NCBI RefSeq assembly: GCF_002192455.1 | Contig: NZ_CP021744.1 | Span: 7,588,501 to 7,652,500 of the forward strand | Direction: 5' to 3' | DNA from: Streptomyces albireticuli | GTDB taxonomy: Bacteria > Actinomycetota > Actinomycetes > Streptomycetales > Streptomycetaceae | Length of the DNA stretch: 64,000 nt | Shown: one piece after another, positions 55,986 through 64,000 of the stretch | Position numbering within the stretch: position 1 is the first letter of the stretch | Layout: each line of letters opens with the position of its first letter | The notes under the pieces: model-generated | Told to the model about the DNA's origin: nothing | The model's database searches: none | What the model saw: the letters and a program-made list of their open reading frames with translations, nothing else | Made by a program: the position numbers and the translations under genes

Positions 55986-56804
55986 TCATGTGAGCCCCTG
56001 GTCGGCGAGCCAGGTCAGGGACGCGTCGGCGACCTCGGGCCAGCCGCTGTCGACGATCAGGGAGTGCCCGCGGTCGTCGAACCGCTGGTACTCCGTGAGA
56101 GCGCTCGACTCGCGGTACCGCTTGAACGTCGAACGGGTCAGCACGTCGGGGACGGTGTGGTCGAGCTTCCCGGACAGCAACAGGAGCGGCCCCCGGTTGT
56201 TGTTGTGGGTGTCGACCTTGGCGGGGGAGTGCCGGGCGAAGTTGGACAGCGCCAGCTGGAAGAGCGGGCGGGCCGGGCTGGGGATGGTCCACTTCTCGAA
56301 GAGCTCGTCGGACTCCTCGCGGGAGACCGCGTTCGCGAACGCGTACCTGAACTGGCCGGCGTCCAGCGACACGGCACGTTTGGTGTTGGCGGGGTTGCCG
56401 AGGAAGGCGAAGGTCGCCTTCGCCTGCGCCGGCCCGACGGCCTTGACGCCCTTGATCTGGCCCGGGCAGATCGCGACGGCCCCCGCCGCCAGCCCCTGAC
56501 CGAGCAGGTGCTGCGCGATGAAACCACCGACGGAGTGCCCCACCAGCACCGGCTTGACCCCGCCGAGATCGCGGATGGCGGTGGCGTGCTGCCGGGAGAT
56601 CTCCGCGAGCCCGACGCCGGCCTGCCGGTCGGGGTGACGGCGGGCCTCGGCCACGGAATCCGGGACGTTGGGCCATTCGGGTGTCATCGGCTCGTACCCG
56701 GCGTCGCGGAACTTGTCCGCCCACCCCTGCCAGCTGCTCGAATGCAGCCACAGACCGTGGATGAACATGACCGGTGTGCGGGTGCGGGACGGTGGTGATG
56801 CCAT
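55986..56804 (-). CDS. Alpha/beta-fold hydrolase
   Basis: 272 residues from ATG 56804; longer open frame upstream is GC-driven. Oxyanion strand VMFIHGLWLHSSSW, nucleophile elbow VGHSVGGF, Asp in SGKLDHTVP and His in DDRGHSLI complete the triad. No signal peptide, so cytoplasmic. Substrate unknown; similar proteins are annotated as esterases or lysophospholipases. Confidence 0.85.
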   Translation of the reverse strand: MASPPSRTRTPVMFIHGLWLHSSSWQGWADKFRDAGYEPMTPEWPNVPDSVAEARRHPDRQAGVGLAEISRQHATAIRDLGGVKPVLVGHSVGGFIAQHLLGQGLAAGAVAICPGQIKGVKAVGPAQAKATFAFLGNPANTKRAVSLDAGQFRYAFANAVSREESDELFEKWTIPSPARPLFQLALSNFARHSPAKVDTHNNNRGPLLLLSGKLDHTVPDVLTRSTFKRYRESSALTEYQRFDDRGHSLIVDSGWPEVADASLTWLADQGLT

Positions 56805-57096
56805 GGCACAGTCCTTCACTGCCGTCGGGATGTCACGGCCCCCGTCTGCCGTCAGGACACCTCCCCGCACGGAGGAGCGCAACACGCGCCCGGCGCACCC
56901 GGTCGTACCCGTGACCCGTGACCCGTGGCACGGCCGGGGCGGACCGGCCCGTACGCCGACGTGGCGGCGGCGCCCCGGGGCGCGCGTGCGTACCGCCCGT
57001 GCTCTGAACGGACACCCCCGACCTCTTCGGAGGGCGTGCCGCATCCCGCCGGGGGTAACCGAAGGGACAGGCAGGCCGACCCCGACGGAGGGCGTG

Positions 57097-57666
57097 ATGG
57101 CGCGCGAGGACCCGCACGACAAGGCCGCGAAGGACACGGACGACCGTGCGGAGGCCGTCGGCGGGCGCCGTCTCACCCGGCCGTTACGCATCGTGGTCAT
57201 GCTGCTGGCCTTCGCGGGGATGGTGGCCTTCGGCGTGGTGCTGGCCCGGCTGACCCTGGAACCCTCCGCCGCCTCGGAACCGCTGACGCACAGCAACCTG
57301 CGCCCGGGCGACTCCATCCGCGACTACCTCTCCCGGCCGGCCTTCCGGGACACCGTCAAGCAGGTCGGCGGCAACATCGCGCTGGGCGTCCCGTTCGGCC
57401 TGCTGCTGCCGGTGCTGGTGCCGCGCGCCCGGGGACCGCTCCGCGTCGTCGCCGTCACGGCGGTGGTGATGCTGCTGGTCGAGCTGGTCCAGGGCGCCCT
57501 CATCACGGGCCGGGCCTTCGACATCGACGACGTGCTCCTCAACACCGCGGGCGCCCTGCTGGGCTATCTGCTCCTCGGCCGCAGGCTGGGCCGGGCCGTA
57601 CACCCCCGGCGCCACCACTGGTGGCACCGCTTCACCCGGCGCGAGGCCCCGGGAGCGCGCGAATGA
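57097..57666 (+). CDS. VanZ-family membrane protein
   Basis: 189 residues from ATG 57097, preceded by GGAGGG. Four hydrophobic segments and the VanZ-type stretches GGNIALGVPFGLLLPVL, LLVELVQGALITGRAFDIDD (in part) and NTAGALLGYLLL are present. VanZ gives low-level teicoplanin resistance in enterococci; in actinomycetes the role is unknown. Its 3' end overlaps the convergent HAD-like gene by 35 bases. Confidence 0.88.
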   Translation: MAREDPHDKAAKDTDDRAEAVGGRRLTRPLRIVVMLLAFAGMVAFGVVLARLTLEPSAASEPLTHSNLRPGDSIRDYLSRPAFRDTVKQVGGNIALGVPFGLLLPVLVPRARGPLRVVAVTAVVMLLVELVQGALITGRAFDIDDVLLNTAGALLGYLLLGRRLGRAVHPRRHHWWHRFTRREAPGARE

Positions 57667-58249
57667 GCCCGGCCCCCGGGACGCGGGCGGGGCCGGCCTC
57701 TCGGCCCAGCCCCGCGGCCCATTCCTCCAGCACGCCGAAGTCGCCGGCGGTCAGGCCGGTCCGGGGGTCGACCCGGTGCAGGAGGGCGGGGCCGTCGTGG
57801 TGGGCACCGACCCAACGGCGATCGGCCTCGGTTATGTCGTCGTCGACCCAGGCGAACGCGCGGCCCTCCGCCCACGCGACGACCTCGGGGGTCTTCCAGA
57901 ACACACCGTCCCCGGGCTCGGGCCGCGGTGAGGACCAGGCGATGAAGGGCAGCGGAGGCAGCCCCAGCACCGGTGCCACGTAGTCGTTGGCCTCCTCCTC
58001 CCACGTCGTCGCCCAGACGAGGTCGAAGGGAAGCGTGGCCAACGCCGGCCCGTGGTCCGGGTTGAGCCACACCCGGAGGGGTCTGAGCCGCTCGTACGGC
58101 ATCCCCCACGCGGCCGGCCGTCGCCGTTCGGCGGCTTGCCAACGAGGCGTCGAGAGCCGGTGCGTGAGATAGCCGTCGGGCCGGCGGGTGGGTTTCGCGG
58201 CGTACGGATTCAGCGGCCCGTCCACGTCCACCAGCAGCACTGGTCGCAC
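57632..58249 (-). CDS. HAD-like hydrolase-domain protein
   Basis: 205 residues from GTG 58249, the codon just before the first core strand; GGGGCGG lies upstream. The N-terminal VLLVDVDGPLN is a HAD motif I (DxDG), with WATTW as motif II and AFAWVDDDI as motif IV. Such proteins are widespread in Streptomyces, and the phosphate substrate is unknown. The C-terminal 15 residues overlap the VanZ gene on the other strand. Confidence 0.8.
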   Translation of the reverse strand: MRPVLLVDVDGPLNPYAAKPTRRPDGYLTHRLSTPRWQAAERRRPAAWGMPYERLRPLRVWLNPDHGPALATLPFDLVWATTWEEEANDYVAPVLGLPPLPFIAWSSPRPEPGDGVFWKTPEVVAWAEGRAFAWVDDDITEADRRWVGAHHDGPALLHRVDPRTGLTAGDFGVLEEWAAGLGREAGPARVPGAGLIRALPGPRAG

Positions 58250-58391
58250 CGAACCGCCCCTTCCGCCCCGCCCCACCGGCCCCCGTAGGGGAATCAGAAC
58301 CGACGGCCCCCGCCTCCCGCAAGGGGATTACGGACGCCGCGGCGCCACGGCCCTCTTGTGCCGGAGGGGGGCGGTGTTGTCGGCTACCCCC

Positions 58392-59978
58392 ATGAGGCAG
58401 AGAAGCGTCGCCACCATGGTCGCCGCCTTGATCGCGGGGACCCTCCTGGCCGGGGCACCGGCGGTCCCACGAGCGCAGGCCGAGCCGGTCGGGACCGGTG
58501 GTCCGCCGGCGCCGGGAGTCGATCTCGACACCGTGACCATCCCGGAACTCCAGGCCCGCATGACGGACGGTTCGCTGACCTCGTCGGCGCTGACCGCCGC
58601 CTACCTGCGGCGGATCAAAGCCGTCAACCCCGGCATCGGAGCGGTGCTGCGCACCGACCCGACGGCCCTCGGCCAGGCGGCGGCCAGCGACGCCCGGCAC
58701 CGCCGGGGCCGCGCCCGGGGCCCGCTCGACGGCATCCCCGTCCTGCTCAAGGACAACGTGGACACCCGCGGCATGCCGACGACGGCCGGATCGTGGGCGC
58801 TGGCCGGAAGCCCGCCCCGCACCGACGCCGCCCTGGTGACCCGGCTGCGGGACGCCGGAGCGGTGATCCTCGGCAAGACCAACCTCTCGGAATGGGCCAA
58901 CTTCCGTTCGACGAAGCCGACATCAGGGTGGTCGGCGGTGGGCGGGCAGACGAACAACCCCTACGTCCTGGACCGGAACCCCTGCGGCTCCTCCTCCGGC
59001 TCGGCCGCCGCCCTCGCCGCGTCGCTGGCGCAGGTGGCGATCGGCACCGAGACGGACGGCTCGATCGTGTGCCCCGCCGGGATGAACGGGGTCGTCGGCC
59101 TCAAGCCCAGCCTCGGCCGGGTCAGCGGGGCCGGCGTGGTGCCGATCTCCGCCGAGCAGGACACCGCCGGCCCCATGGCGCGCAACGTGATCGATACCGC
59201 GCTCACCTTCGCCGTGCTCAGCGGAGACGGGCCCCGGAGCACCGCCTCCCTCCCGGACGGGCTGACGCGCCCCGGATCCGGGCTGCGCGGCAAGCGCATC
59301 GGTCTGTGGCGGCTGCCCTCGCTCGGACCCGAGGTGGACGCCCTGATGACCCGTACGGCCGAGAGGCTGCGCGGCGCCGGGGCCGAGGTCGTCCAGGTGA
59401 CACCCCCGTACCAGGAGCGGCTCGCGCAACTCGAATTCCCCGCGCTGCTGAGCGAGTTCCACCGGGACATCGACGCCTACCTCGCCACCCGGAGCGGGCC
59501 CCGTGACCTCGCCGGACTGATCGAGTTCAACCGTGCCCACCCCGCCGAGCGGACCTGTTTCGCCGGCCAGGAGCTGTTCGAGCAGGCGCTCGCCGCGCCT
59601 CCCACCACCGACGCGCGCTACCGGGCGATCAGGGCCGAGCTCAAGGACCTCTCCCGGCGCTCCATCGACGAGACCATGGCCGCCCACCACCTGGACGCCA
59701 TCGCCTCCCCGACGAACCCGCCCGCCTGGACGACCGACTGCGAGCGCGGCGACAACGACGTGATCCCGTCCTCCACGCCGGCCGCCGTGGCCGGGTACCC
59801 GTCCCTGTCGGTGCCGGCCGGCTTCGTCGGCGAGCTCCCCGTCGGCCTGCTCCTGCTGACCGGCGGCCACCAGGACGCCGGACTGCTCACCCTCGGCGCC
59901 GCGGTGGAGCACCGCCTGGACGCCTGGCGGGCACCGCGCTACCTGCCGACGCTGGACCGGACCGGCACCTCACGGTAA
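58392..59978 (+). CDS. Secreted amidase, amidase-signature family
   Basis: 528 residues from ATG 58392. A signal peptide covers the first ~30 residues (MVAALIAGTLLAGAPAVPRAQA core). The Ser-cisSer-Lys triad is seen in LLKDNVDTRG (Lys), GSSSGSAAALAAS (cis-Ser) and TETDGSIVCPA (nucleophile region). Homologous Streptomyces proteins are exported amidohydrolases of unknown substrate; glutamyl-tRNA amidotransferase subunit A has the same core but is not secreted. Monocistronic, divergent from the HAD-like gene. Confidence 0.92.
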   Translation: MRQRSVATMVAALIAGTLLAGAPAVPRAQAEPVGTGGPPAPGVDLDTVTIPELQARMTDGSLTSSALTAAYLRRIKAVNPGIGAVLRTDPTALGQAAASDARHRRGRARGPLDGIPVLLKDNVDTRGMPTTAGSWALAGSPPRTDAALVTRLRDAGAVILGKTNLSEWANFRSTKPTSGWSAVGGQTNNPYVLDRNPCGSSSGSAAALAASLAQVAIGTETDGSIVCPAGMNGVVGLKPSLGRVSGAGVVPISAEQDTAGPMARNVIDTALTFAVLSGDGPRSTASLPDGLTRPGSGLRGKRIGLWRLPSLGPEVDALMTRTAERLRGAGAEVVQVTPPYQERLAQLEFPALLSEFHRDIDAYLATRSGPRDLAGLIEFNRAHPAERTCFAGQELFEQALAAPPTTDARYRAIRAELKDLSRRSIDETMAAHHLDAIASPTNPPAWTTDCERGDNDVIPSSTPAAVAGYPSLSVPAGFVGELPVGLLLLTGGHQDAGLLTLGAAVEHRLDAWRAPRYLPTLDRTGTSR

Positions 59979-60006
59979 GGGCCGGTCCGGTCCGGCGTCC
60001 GCCGCG

Positions 60007-61206
60007 TCACGCGCCTCGCCGTCGCCCCGCGCACGACGCCACCGGCTCCTTCATCTGCCGTGTGGTCAGGACGGTGGCGACGACGAGGAGCGCGGCACCC
60101 GCGAGGGGCAGGAACGGGGACGAGGTCAGGGAGAGCGTGGCCCCGCCCAGGCCGCCGCCGAGCGCGACACCGAGGTAGGAGGAGGCGCTGCTGACGGAGA
60201 CGGCGATGGTGGGCGCGGCCGGCGCGCGGTCCATGACGCGCTGGATCTGGGCCCCCGGGACGATCCAGTAGAGGACGCCCCAGGCCACGGTCGCCACCAG
60301 GAAGGCGACCGTGGCCGGGCCCTCGGCGACCCGGGAGAGGACAGCGGTCAGGGCCAGGGCCGCGAATGCCGCGACCACGCCGAGGAGCCCGGTCAGATAC
60401 GCGCGGTCCGGCCCCCGGCGGTCGCTGATCCGGCCGCCCACCGCCGTGCCCACCGCGGCGGCGACGCCCCAGGCGAACAGCACCCCGCTGACGCCCGCCG
60501 CGCCGAGGCCCGTCACGTCACGGGCGAACACCGCGAGGTAGGTGTAGACGGTGAAGCTGCCCGCCACCGCGCAGGTGTTCGCCAGCACCGCGAGCAGGAC
60601 GGCCGGCTCGGCCGCCACCCGCAGCCGCGCCCCCATCGTGATCGGGGGCGGCGACGGCGTGGCCGGCAGGGTGAGGGCCAGCGCGGCCATGCCCAGGGCG
60701 GCGAGTCCCGCGATCAGGCCCAGGGTGACGCGCCAGCTGCCCAGGGCGCCGATCAGGGTGCCCAGGGGCACGCCGAGCGCGGTGGCCAGCGACAGACCGC
60801 CCACGACGAACGCCACCGCGCGGCCGCGGTGGCGTTCGTCGGTCATGGCCGTCGCCGCGGCCACCGCGGTGTTCATGTACACCGCCGCGGAGGCCCCCGC
60901 CAGCACCCGGGCCGCCAGCAGCGTCGGGTACCCGGGGGCGAGCGCGCCGAGCAGATTGGCGAACAGGAAGAGCCCGAGGGAGCCGTGGAGCATGACGCGC
61001 CGGCCGACGTTCGCGGTCAGCGTCATCAGCACGGGCGCGCTGACGGCGTAGCTGAGGGCGAAGACGGTGACCAACTGGCCCGCGACCGAGACGGAGACGT
61101 GGAAGTCGTCGGCGATCGACTGGAGGATGCCGGTGGTGACGTACCCGTCCGTACCGACGGCGAAGGCGCCGAGGGCGAGGACCAGGACCGCCGACCGGTG
61201 CGGCAT
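60007..61206 (-). CDS. MFS transporter, 12-TM (DHA1/AraJ-like)
   Basis: 399 residues from ATG 61206 with about 12 hydrophobic segments. FAVGTDGYVTTGILQSIADDF at the N-terminus (key part GTDGYVTTGIL) and the loop ISDRRGPDRAYL between halves match sugar- and drug-efflux MFS proteins such as AraJ/CmlA-like exporters. It is 29 bases downstream of the methyltransferase gene and closes the minus-strand operon at the right edge, so it may export that operon's product. Confidence 0.88.
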   Translation of the reverse strand: MPHRSAVLVLALGAFAVGTDGYVTTGILQSIADDFHVSVSVAGQLVTVFALSYAVSAPVLMTLTANVGRRVMLHGSLGLFLFANLLGALAPGYPTLLAARVLAGASAAVYMNTAVAAATAMTDERHRGRAVAFVVGGLSLATALGVPLGTLIGALGSWRVTLGLIAGLAALGMAALALTLPATPSPPPITMGARLRVAAEPAVLLAVLANTCAVAGSFTVYTYLAVFARDVTGLGAAGVSGVLFAWGVAAAVGTAVGGRISDRRGPDRAYLTGLLGVVAAFAALALTAVLSRVAEGPATVAFLVATVAWGVLYWIVPGAQIQRVMDRAPAAPTIAVSVSSASSYLGVALGGGLGGATLSLTSSPFLPLAGAALLVVATVLTTRQMKEPVASCAGRRRGA

Positions 61207-61235
61207 CCCGGTCCCGCCCCGACCGTTCGTCGGAC

Positions 61236-62648
61236 TCACCGAGCGGTACCGCCTTCTGCTTCCACGAGTTCCACGAGGCCCGCGTCGGCCAGGCAGCCCG
61301 CCATCAGCTCGGTGGTGACGAACAGGGCCCGCGCGCGGAGCGGATCGGCGGCGAAGCGGTCCGCGAAGACCGCGGCCGCGAGGTCGCGGCCGGTGACGCC
61401 GGCGGGGCCCGCGCCGGCCAGCGCGCCGAGCAGGTCCGGCAGCCGCCGCCCGGGCGCCGCGACGTCGTCCGCCGTGCCGAGCTCCCAGAAACCGTCGGGC
61501 AGGTCCAGCGCCCGCCCGCGGTACAGCCGCAGCGCCGCCTCCGACGCGCCGGGCGACGGATCGTGGACGGCGGCGAGCGCGTCGTCGAGGGTGACCGCCC
61601 CGGAGAGGTCGGTGAACGTGACCACGCCGGTGCCCCCGGAGCGGCTGATCATCCCGCAGGCGAAGTAGTGCGGCTGTCCGAAGCGGCCCATGTGGGCGTC
61701 GACGGTGGCCAGCACCTCGCCGGCCGTCAGCTCCGGGTTGTGCCGCAGGGCGTGCAGCGCCGTCAGCGCGGCCCGCACCTCGGGGACCGTACGGCCGTCG
61801 GCGACGACGGTGACGTCGTGGCCGGCCTCCTTGGCGAAGGCCTCGATGTCGGGCAGCAGCAGAGGCCCGGAGGCGTCCCCCAGGCTCTGGAACCGGGTGA
61901 CGAGCAGCCCGTCCCGGGGATCCAGGAGACCGGCCGCCCGCCGCAGCAGCCGCCGGTTGAGGTCCAGGCCGTCGGGCCCGCCGTCGCCGGCCGGGGAATA
62001 GCGCAGGCCGGGCGGCACGGGCACGTAGGGCAGATTGGCGACGACGCAGTTGAGCGGGGCGTCCGGGGCGTAGTCCCGGAAGAAGTCGCCGTGCCAGGTG
62101 CGGACGCGGTCGCCCAGTCCGTTGAGCGCGGCCGAGAGCGCGGTGGCCTCCACGCAGCTCCGCTGGAGGTCGGCCCCGGTCACCTCGGCGCACCCGAGGG
62201 CGAGGGCGCAGGTGGTGATGCCGGAGCCGCAGCCCACGTCCAGGGCACGGCCGCCGGGGCGGGCCCGCAGGATCGTGTCGACGAACCGGAGCGAGTCCTC
62301 GCCGATGTAGACGTCGCCGGCGCCGCCGCCCGCGGTCCCGGGCCGGTCGCGGGCGGCGAGCAGCCCGCGGAACGCGGTGACCTCCCAGCGGCCGGGCGCG
62401 CCCGTCCCGTCGGTCAGACCGAGTGCCGCGAGCCGGGGGACGAGATCGGGGTCGGGGCGGTGGTCCGGTCGCCGGCCGAGGTGGAGCAGGTTCCACAGGG
62501 CCGCGCCGGTGTCGTGGGACGGCGCGGGGGCCGTGGGGGGCCAGGGCTCCCACGGCAGCTCCGAGCGCCGCCGCGCGTGCTCCACCCGGTCGGCGAAGGC
62601 GGTGCGCCGCAGCAGGCCGGCGACGTGGCCGGGGTCGGGCGTGGTCAT
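61236..62648 (-). CDS. Class I SAM-dependent methyltransferase with extra N- and C-terminal domains
   Basis: 470 residues from ATG 62648, overlapping the upstream gene by four bases (ATGA). The Rossmann core is central: ALDVGCGSGITTCALAL (motif I, about residues 138-154), GDFF and NLPYVPVPP, a variant of the NPPY motif of HemK/RsmC-type N-methyltransferases. About 130 residues precede the core and 170 follow it, making it much longer than HemK. The NLPY motif suggests methylation of an amide or amine nitrogen, but the substrate is unknown. Co-transcribed with a glutaminase-like hydrolase, an acetyltransferase and an exporter. Confidence 0.8.
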   Translation of the reverse strand: MTTPDPGHVAGLLRRTAFADRVEHARRRSELPWEPWPPTAPAPSHDTGAALWNLLHLGRRPDHRPDPDLVPRLAALGLTDGTGAPGRWEVTAFRGLLAARDRPGTAGGGAGDVYIGEDSLRFVDTILRARPGGRALDVGCGSGITTCALALGCAEVTGADLQRSCVEATALSAALNGLGDRVRTWHGDFFRDYAPDAPLNCVVANLPYVPVPPGLRYSPAGDGGPDGLDLNRRLLRRAAGLLDPRDGLLVTRFQSLGDASGPLLLPDIEAFAKEAGHDVTVVADGRTVPEVRAALTALHALRHNPELTAGEVLATVDAHMGRFGQPHYFACGMISRSGGTGVVTFTDLSGAVTLDDALAAVHDPSPGASEAALRLYRGRALDLPDGFWELGTADDVAAPGRRLPDLLGALAGAGPAGVTGRDLAAAVFADRFAADPLRARALFVTTELMAGCLADAGLVELVEAEGGTAR

Positions 62649-63400
62649 ACGGCGGTGACACCGCCTCGGTCGCGGGCGAACCGGTGGGCGGCGGCCGCCG
62701 CCACGAACGCCCCGAACACCGGGCGGCACGGACCGACCTCGGGGTGCCCCTGGATGCCCAGGGCGAAGCGCGCGTCGGGCACGGTGAGCGTCTCGACGAC
62801 GCCGTCGGCGCTCCAGCCGGTGGCCACGACACCGGCACCGAGGGTGTCGACGGCCTGGTGGTGGAAGCAGGGGAGGTCGTACTCGGCGCCCAGGAGGGTG
62901 CCGGGCAGGGCGTCCGGGCGCAGGGTGAGCCGGGTGGAGGAGAACACCGGTTCGGACGGCATGTGGTCGTCGTTGCCGACCCGGTCGGGCAGGTGGGCGA
63001 GGAGGGTGCCGCCGTACAGCACGTTCATCAGCTGCATGCCGCGGCACACGCCGAGGACCGCCCGGTCGCCCTCCAGGGCCAGCCGCAGCAGGGCGCTCTC
63101 CCAGATGTCCCGCTCGGGGGCGAGCACGCCGGTCCACGGTCCGGGTTCGGCCCGGTAGCGGGCGGGGTCTATGTCGGCGCCGCCGACCAGCAGCAGCCCG
63201 TCGAGCCCGGCCATGACGGAGGCGGCCTCCGGCTCGGCGCCCGAGGGCGGTAAGAGGACGGGGACGCCGCCGGCCGCGGTCACCGCGGCGACGAAGTCGG
63301 TCGGGACGAGGGAGGCGTGCCGGTGCCACCCGCGCCAGGAGGCGTCCTCCTGGTAGGTGGTGATGCCCACCGTCGGCTTGTCGATGGTGCTCTCCTTCAC
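62645..63400 (-). CDS. Class I glutamine-amidotransferase-like gamma-glutamyl hydrolase (PuuD-like)
   Basis: 251 residues. The nucleophile elbow LGVCRGMQLMN (Cys) and the His-Glu pair in IQGHPEV form the triad of the peptidase C26 group, to which gamma-glutamyl-GABA hydrolase PuuD belongs. The LVGGADIDPARY stretch is typical. It would free an amine from a gamma-glutamyl-protected intermediate or hydrolyse glutamine amides. Coupled by ATGA overlaps at both ends to the acetyltransferase and methyltransferase genes. Confidence 0.88.
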   Translation of the reverse strand: MKESTIDKPTVGITTYQEDASWRGWHRHASLVPTDFVAAVTAAGGVPVLLPPSGAEPEAASVMAGLDGLLLVGGADIDPARYRAEPGPWTGVLAPERDIWESALLRLALEGDRAVLGVCRGMQLMNVLYGGTLLAHLPDRVGNDDHMPSEPVFSSTRLTLRPDALPGTLLGAEYDLPCFHHQAVDTLGAGVVATGWSADGVVETLTVPDARFALGIQGHPEVGPCRPVFGAFVAAAAAHRFARDRGGVTAV

Positions 63401-63801
63401 TTCGTCCCGTCCATGACCCAGGCGGAGCCGTGCCGGGTGAACCCGATGTGCGGGTAGTACTCCGTCGCGGCCGGCGCGGACAACAGGACGATCTTCGCCT
63501 GCGGCGCCGCTTCCCGCACCGCCTTGATGAGGTCCACCCCGATGCCGCGCCGCTGGTGGGCGCGGTCGACGGCGATGTCGCTGAGGTAGGTGACGTACGA
63601 GCCGTCGGTCAGGCAGCGCGCGATGCCGACCATGCGGCCGTCGATCCGGGCGACCACGACGAGGTTGGCGTTGGCCACCATCGCCGTGAAGCGGGGGGTG
63701 TCCTCCACCGGGCGCCGCTCGGCAAGGCCGGACGCCCGGTAGAGCTCGGCGACCTCGGCCACGTCGAGGTCGGCCGCGTCGATCACTTCACATTTCCACA
63801 T
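63397..63801 (-). CDS. GNAT-family N-acetyltransferase
   Basis: 134 residues from ATG 63801; the longer frame to 63891 overlaps the preceding ORF and is not preferred. The acetyl-CoA loop is QRRGIGVDLIKAV, followed by AATEYYPHIGF, a common C-terminal motif. Length is that of a minimal single-domain GNAT. Overlaps the hydrolase gene by four bases and the preceding short gene by 14, so all are co-translated. Confidence 0.85.
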   Translation of the reverse strand: MWKCEVIDAADLDVAEVAELYRASGLAERRPVEDTPRFTAMVANANLVVVARIDGRMVGIARCLTDGSYVTYLSDIAVDRAHQRRGIGVDLIKAVREAAPQAKIVLLSAPAATEYYPHIGFTRHGSAWVMDGTK

Positions 63802-63994
63802 GGAGCAGTTCCTCCAGTCGTCGCCGCATGGCGTCCCGCGAGCGCAGGAAGCGGGTGGGGTCGTAGGCGTCCTCGTCCGTGACGATGCCACGGTCGCGCA
63901 GGGTCTCGCGCAGGTGCCGGCCGGTCTCCCAGGTCTCGGTGGCCGCGTCCTGGACCGAGCGGTAGGCCTTCTCCCGCTCGGCGCCGTCGGCCAT
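63788..63994 (-). CDS. Short protein at the right edge, possibly 5'-truncated
   Basis: 68 residues from an ATG six bases inside the window edge, so the true start may lie beyond. It is charged and helical (REKAYRSVQDAATETWETG; RSRDAMRRRLEELL) with no known domain. Its end overlaps the acetyltransferase start by 14 bases. It is the first visible gene of the right-edge operon. Confidence 0.6.
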   Translation of the reverse strand: MADGAEREKAYRSVQDAATETWETGRHLRETLRDRGIVTDEDAYDPTRFLRSRDAMRRRLEELLHVEM

Positions 63995-64000
63995 CAGCCG

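Noticed and set aside
60000-62838. Single long open frame covering both the MFS and methyltransferase genes
   Set aside because: Only the part from ATG 61206 codes for the MFS protein; the upstream part is out of frame with the methyltransferase, which has its own motifs.

Overview
The window is high-GC actinomycete DNA, almost certainly Streptomyces: GTG and TTG starts, strong third-position G/C bias, modular type I PKS genes, Drr-type exporters and a twin-arginine secreted protein. No rRNA, tRNA, CRISPR array or insertion sequence was recognised.

Region 1 (1-27.6 kb) is part of a polyene macrolide cluster. It opens inside a large PKS gene (1-14842, + strand) whose three visible modules are all KS-AT(malonyl)-DH-KR-ACP, the unit that builds conjugated double bonds. 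A minus-strand block runs toward it: glycosyltransferase, PLP sugar aminotransferase, cytochrome P450, ferredoxin, a loading PKS (acyl ligase-ACP-KS(Ser)-AT-ACP) and a Drr-type ABC exporter. A PAS-LuxR regulator of the PimM family is transcribed divergently. The ligase-type loading protein together with mycosamine-type tailoring genes points to an aromatic heptaene of the candicidin/FR-008 kind. The remaining PKS genes, the starter-acid genes and the GDP-mannose dehydratase are not in the window.

Region 2 (27.6-38.3 kb) looks like ordinary chromosome: a flavin-binding oxidase-like protein, an SGNH esterase, an HMCES/YedK protein, an SMP-30-like gene with an apparent frameshift, an XRE/ImmA-type pair, a secreted alpha/beta hydrolase and a two-component system.

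Region 3 (38.3-52.4 kb) is the most unusual part: a tightly overlapping minus-strand operon encoding an MIO ammonia-lyase, an ACP, a fused KS/CLF-like protein, a short AMP-ligase, a styrene-monooxygenase-like FAD enzyme, an SDR with an altered catalytic Tyr and an HpaB-type hydroxylase. A flavin reductase, an MFS exporter and a Tat-secreted beta-rich protein lie next to it. Read together, these would make an aryl-acrylate starter, load it on an ACP, extend it with an iterative type II-like synthase, then hydroxylate and perhaps epoxidise it. I cannot match this gene set to a described pathway, and it is the best candidate for a new system.

Region 4 (52.4-64 kb) holds an HTH-coiled-coil-receiver protein with a repeat-rich upstream region, two small conserved proteins, hydrolases, a VanZ protein, a HAD-like protein, a secreted amidase, and at the right edge a coupled minus-strand operon (short ORF, acetyltransferase, glutamine-amidotransferase-like hydrolase, methyltransferase, MFS exporter) that runs out of the window.

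Two apparent single-base deletions in G/C runs (about 31207 and 40965) break otherwise intact genes and may be consensus errors.
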